Below, one piece after another: positions 42,484 through 45,034 of a stretch of DNA of 45,034 bases. Numbering within the stretch: the stretch's first letter is position 1; the number at the start of each line of letters is the position of its first letter. The notes below the pieces were generated by a model. The model was not told the DNA's origin. It searched no databases and saw nothing but the letters and a program-made list of their open reading frames with translations. This DNA is from an archaeon (GTDB taxonomy: Archaea > Asgardarchaeota > Thorarchaeia > Thorarchaeales > Thorarchaeaceae): positions 1-45,034 of the forward strand of contig JAJRZD010000063.1 in assembly GCA_024275415.1 (NCBI GenBank), read 5' to 3'. A program made the translations under genes and the position numbers.

Positions 42484-43098
42484 TTGATTCAGGCCCTATA
42501 TATCTTGGTTGCTGACAGCGGCCTTTGCGTGCTTGACAGGAAATATGGACAGGCAGAAATGGATCCAAATCTAATCAGTGGATTCTTGACAGCTTTGATC
42601 TCATTTGGACAGGAACTCAGTTCAGGAAATCGGGTACATGTGATTGACTTTGGTGCATTTGACATCTGTCTCTCTTTGAAGAACAACATTATTGTGGCCG
42701 CAACAGTTGACAAAACTGATGATGGAAATGCCGCAATGGCTGTTCTGGCTGATGTGAATAACCAATTTGTGAAAGCATACTCAGATGTCCTTGAGAACTG
42801 GGACGGAAATCTAGAACCTTTTGAGAGCTTCGTTCCGACGGTAGATGAGATCACACAGAACGGCAAAGCATCTGAAATGAGAATCCTTGTGCCAATCCTT
42901 AAGGGAAAGGTTTCACCGATGCTGGTCAGACTGGGTCAGATATCTCAAGATGTCTTTGATGTTGGAAAGAAATGTCAAGGAAAGCTGACAGTACGGGATA
43001 TTGCCGACCAGTTGGGAAAGCCCGTCAAGGATGTCCAGAAGGCATTACACACTCTTGAAGACATGAAAATGCTAGAGTGGAAAGAGATAGGTCACTGA
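42484..43098 (+). CDS. Longin-like domain protein with C-terminal winged helix
   Basis: This 204-residue protein starts with an alpha/beta domain of about 125 residues (IQALYILVADSGLCVLDR, then VHVIDFGAFDICLSLKNNI and KAYSDVLENWDGNLEPFESF). Its order of strands and final helices resembles the longin/roadblock fold that partners small GTPases in Asgard archaea and eukaryotes. The last 50 residues (LTVRDIADQLGKPVKDVQKALHTLEDMKMLEW, given here in parts) form a winged helix. I placed the start at TTG 42484 because GGAG lies 9 bases upstream; an earlier TTG at 42469 overlaps that site. No GTPase is encoded beside it. A stem of ATAGGTC and GACCTAT spans its stop codon. Confidence 0.5.
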   Translation: MIQALYILVADSGLCVLDRKYGQAEMDPNLISGFLTALISFGQELSSGNRVHVIDFGAFDICLSLKNNIIVAATVDKTDDGNAAMAVLADVNNQFVKAYSDVLENWDGNLEPFESFVPTVDEITQNGKASEMRILVPILKGKVSPMLVRLGQISQDVFDVGKKCQGKLTVRDIADQLGKPVKDVQKALHTLEDMKMLEWKEIGH

Positions 43099-43136
43099 CC
43101 TATTCTCGATCTCATGCCACTCCGCGCCGATTAGTT

Positions 43137-43844
43137 CTATTGGGCGGCGCCCCATTCATTTCCTGCAGTGATAAGTATCAGGCCAATTACAATCAGTCCT
43201 GGAGCTAGAACACCACTCGCGCCATAAAGAAGGATTCCAGTCATGTCCATTGCAAAACGGGCTGAATGAATCACACGTCCTGCAAACAAAACAAGAAATC
43301 CTAGGCCAAGAATAAAGTTCGATTTACGTAGGACGCCTCCTGACACCCATGAAAGATACCAGAAAAGGAAAGGTATGAAAAGCGCATACGCAACTCCACC
43401 AAGCCCGACTATGATCGTCGTGATTTCGCCAGGGGCTATAACGAGCAAGATACCAATGAGAATGGCGGGTATTGCAAAAGCGATTTCCGCCCATCTCTTA
43501 CCAATGATGAGGAACCCGGCAGTTGCAGACAGTGCTGCGAGGGCCATCCATTGGAAGAAACCTCCTGCTTGAATCCATACCGCAGTGCTGCCTAGATATG
43601 GCTCTATGCCTGTCAACGTACTAGGAAGTGATCGGGCATCTGCATAGAAGTCTCCTACAAAGTAGAAGACTCTGCCAATGGCAAGAAGAAGGAAGAACAT
43701 CGCCATGGCGAATGAAAACGGATTCCTTGTCTTTCGCCACCTGAACAACAGGAGCATGACGAAAATCAAGAAGTAGTATCCGACAACCAAGAACCAAAGT
43801 CCTATGTGTACCTCACGAATGATCATATCGAAGGTCTGCAGCAT
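43137..43844 (-). CDS. Seven-TM membrane protein, function unknown
   Basis: This 235-residue protein has seven membrane segments and almost no soluble part, with N-terminus outside or inside not determinable. The first segment HIGLWFLVVGYYFLIFV and the GRVFYFVGDFYAD segment after the second helix are distinctive. The pattern of seven similar-length helices resembles 7TM sensor or reductase-like membrane domains, but I do not recognise the family. It is convergent with the longin-wHTH gene and divergent from the next pair. Confidence 0.55.
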   Translation of the reverse strand: MLQTFDMIIREVHIGLWFLVVGYYFLIFVMLLLFRWRKTRNPFSFAMAMFFLLLAIGRVFYFVGDFYADARSLPSTLTGIEPYLGSTAVWIQAGGFFQWMALAALSATAGFLIIGKRWAEIAFAIPAILIGILLVIAPGEITTIIVGLGGVAYALFIPFLFWYLSWVSGGVLRKSNFILGLGFLVLFAGRVIHSARFAMDMTGILLYGASGVLAPGLIVIGLILITAGNEWGAAQ

Positions 43845-43920
43845 TTTAGTTTCTTCCTATCCATTGCTAATACAGGCAATGTGTGCGTACTAGCAAATAA
43901 AACTATGTTGGATTTTCAGG

Positions 43921-44394
43921 TTGAAGCGATACACTCAAGTAATCCCTATATTCTGCAAATTTCTCATTATATGTGGTGTTTCTTTGAGCTCTAAGGGATT
44001 TTGGACTCTACGATATGAAGACGGCACAGAAGAGAAATTCATAGATATTAGAAGGAAAATCGGAAATCGAATCATCCGTGCATACCTGCTAGATGCGATA
44101 CTGAACTCGGAAAAGGTAGATACCATGAAGGCATCTCTTCGAGGGCCGAAAGGGGAATTCAAGGATTTTGCAAAGTTCCTGATTCTGAACGCATCACAAG
44201 ATGGTCTTCAATTCAGGATCCTTGCAGAAACAGGGGTCTATGAGAATCTACGGGTAGTTGGAACAGACAGTGAAGAAATCGCAAATCAAGATCCTGATGC
44301 CCTTGAGAAACAATTCTGTGATGCCTTACAGAACCATGTTGAATGGAATGCATCATTGACTATCAGTGTGGATAGCAGAATCAAACCAGAATAG
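43921..44394 (+). CDS. Protein of unknown function, upstream of a zinc-ribbon protein
   Basis: This protein of up to 157 residues has a hydrophobic N-terminal stretch (about 5-22) in the longest form, which may be untranslated leader. The remainder is hydrophilic and alpha/beta (RYEDGTEEKFIDIRRKIG, then GEFKDFAKFLILNASQDG). The start is uncertain: TTG 43921 or TTG 43984, the latter with GTGGTG upstream. No ATG is available near the N-terminus. It ends 14 bases before the small zinc-ribbon gene, so the pair is probably an operon. No family is recognised. Confidence 0.5.
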   Translation: MKRYTQVIPIFCKFLIICGVSLSSKGFWTLRYEDGTEEKFIDIRRKIGNRIIRAYLLDAILNSEKVDTMKASLRGPKGEFKDFAKFLILNASQDGLQFRILAETGVYENLRVVGTDSEEIANQDPDALEKQFCDALQNHVEWNASLTISVDSRIKPE

Positions 44395-44408
44395 AGTAGT
44401 GATAAGAA

Positions 44409-44603
44409 ATGGTCCTAAAACGATTTGCCAAATGTCCGGTCTGCACAAAGAAAACGGTATTAAACGTGCCAGAGGGAATTATCGGGAAAGCAAAACGTTT
44501 TCCGTTCACTATCAAAGTGCGCCATAACGACCATTACTTCTACATCAACCTTGATAGCCAAGCATGGATAACGGATATCCTGAAACCTGAGATGGTAGAA
44601 TGA
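44409..44603 (+). CDS. Small zinc-ribbon-like protein
   Basis: This 64-residue protein has an N-terminal CPVC pair and a second region, RHNDHYFYINLDSQAW, with a HxxH-like cluster. The C2 pair plus H pair could bind one zinc, and the whole resembles a compact domain often attached to other proteins in archaea. It is too short for a firm function. The ATG at 44409 follows GATAAGAA by few bases, a weak site. It is convergent with the PAC2-like gene, only 2 bases away. Confidence 0.6.
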   Translation: MVLKRFAKCPVCTKKTVLNVPEGIIGKAKRFPFTIKVRHNDHYFYINLDSQAWITDILKPEMVE

Positions 44604-44605
44604 GC

Positions 44606-45034
44606 TTATCCGATATAATGATCAGAGGGTCTGTCACCATTCTCTTCTGAAGCTGTCTTCTGTTCGATCTCCTTCATCACCCAATCGATGAACTCCGCAA
44701 CTTGTACAGCTCTGTCATCAAGCAGATTAAGGGTGTCTTTGAGATCTAGGAGCTGCGCTATCTTGTTAATGATTTCCCGTGATGCACGATAGTCTGCTTT
44801 AATGACACCCATTGTTTCTCCCAAAAAACAAGCCGATTCGATACCATAGTATTCTGATGCCCATGATGGGACAAAGCCATTTGCTCCTGAAATCACTCCT
44901 TCATTAGTAAGGACTGTGCCTTCCAATGCTACGATTTGTTCAAGTAGTTTCTGAGAACTGGCGGAAACAAAGATACGTGGCGGTGCAGGATAGACCTTGA
45001 AGAATTCAGCATAGTTCTGTTCATAGGCTGCCAA
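44606..45034 (-). CDS. PAC2-family protein (proteasome assembly chaperone-like), cut by right edge
   Basis: The visible 142 residues are the C-terminal part of a PAC2-fold protein. Key blocks are GTVLTNEGVISGANGFVPSW and IESACFLGETMG, matching the conserved G-x-I-x-G-x-x-G-x-L and E-T-x-G patterns, followed by DYRASREIINKIAQLLDL. Archaeal PAC2 proteins (PbaA/PbaB-like) associate with the proteasome or related factors, but not all assist assembly. The reading frame is open to the window edge, so the N-terminus is missing. It may be regulated with neighbours to the right that are not visible. Confidence 0.8.
   Translation of the reverse strand: MAAYEQNYAEFFKVYPAPPRIFVSASSQKLLEQIVALEGTVLTNEGVISGANGFVPSWASEYYGIESACFLGETMGVIKADYRASREIINKIAQLLDLKDTLNLLDDRAVQVAEFIDWVMKEIEQKTASEENGDRPSDHYIG

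Noticed and set aside
43087..43103. Perfect hairpin ATAGGTC/GACCTAT over the longin gene stop codon
   Set aside because: No T run follows in either direction, so it is not called as a terminator; its meaning is unclear.
1..45034. tRNA, rRNA, CRISPR or insertion sequence
   Set aside because: I saw no cloverleaf-like segments with a T-loop, no rRNA-like sequence, no regularly spaced repeats, and no transposase; this was by eye and short RNA genes could be missed.

Overview
The window looks like a chromosomal segment of an archaeon, most likely an Asgard archaeon of the Thorarchaeota type. The grounds are archaeal TATA-like promoters, Shine-Dalgarno sites complementary to an archaeal 16S tail, archaeal families (PAC2, COG2517-type EMAP protein, cyclic 2,3-diphosphoglycerate synthetase-like GTPase, DUF92, slipin/NfeD pair), and eukaryote-flavoured modules (an E2F/DP-like winged helix, a longin-like protein, a presenilin-like GxGD protease). 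The phylum is inference. I saw no rRNA, tRNA, CRISPR array, insertion sequence or phage module.

Region by region. 1-5 kb: a gene cut by the left edge, a HAD phosphatase, an alpha/beta hydrolase, a Cys/His protein, a phosphoglucose/phosphomannose isomerase gene split by one in-frame TAA, a single-pass surface protein and a presenilin/SPP-like protease. 5-14.6 kb: a peptide (Dpp/Opp-type) ABC transporter with one substrate-binding protein, one DppB, two DppC paralogues and the DppD/DppF ATPases. The binding protein is circularly permuted relative to family 5. Both DppC copies carry a large extracellular insert. The four minus-strand genes are separated by about 180-bp gaps, each with a terminator-like hairpin. 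14.6-25.5 kb: two unknown small proteins, a 1151-residue GCS2-fold ligase fused to beta-sandwich domains, DUF92, a winged-helix/PfkB-like gene interrupted by TAG and divergent from an ECF-S-like transporter, a slipin/NfeD operon and a CPBP protease.

25.7-35.8 kb is the most unusual part: a HEAT-repeat protein with a novel triple repeat, a Cdc48N-like/vWA protein, an amidohydrolase, and a divergent 872-residue protein that looks like a catalytically dead fusion of paralogues of those two neighbours. These are followed by coiled-coil proteins, a second vWA protein with winged-helix-like and beta-sandwich domains, and a cyclophilin-like protein. I propose this as a candidate undescribed vWA/amidohydrolase system. 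35.8-45 kb: the E2F/DP-like regulator with a palindromic operator, a cDPG synthetase-like GTPase, membrane proteins, a PaaK-like adenylating enzyme, a MazG-like/EMAP operon, a longin-wHTH protein, a small zinc-ribbon protein and a partial PAC2 protein.

Most genes are compactly arranged, often tail to tail with only a few bases between or a short overlap. Two otherwise well-preserved genes carry single in-frame stops (TAA and TAG), which may be early pseudogenes, sequence errors or readthrough sites.
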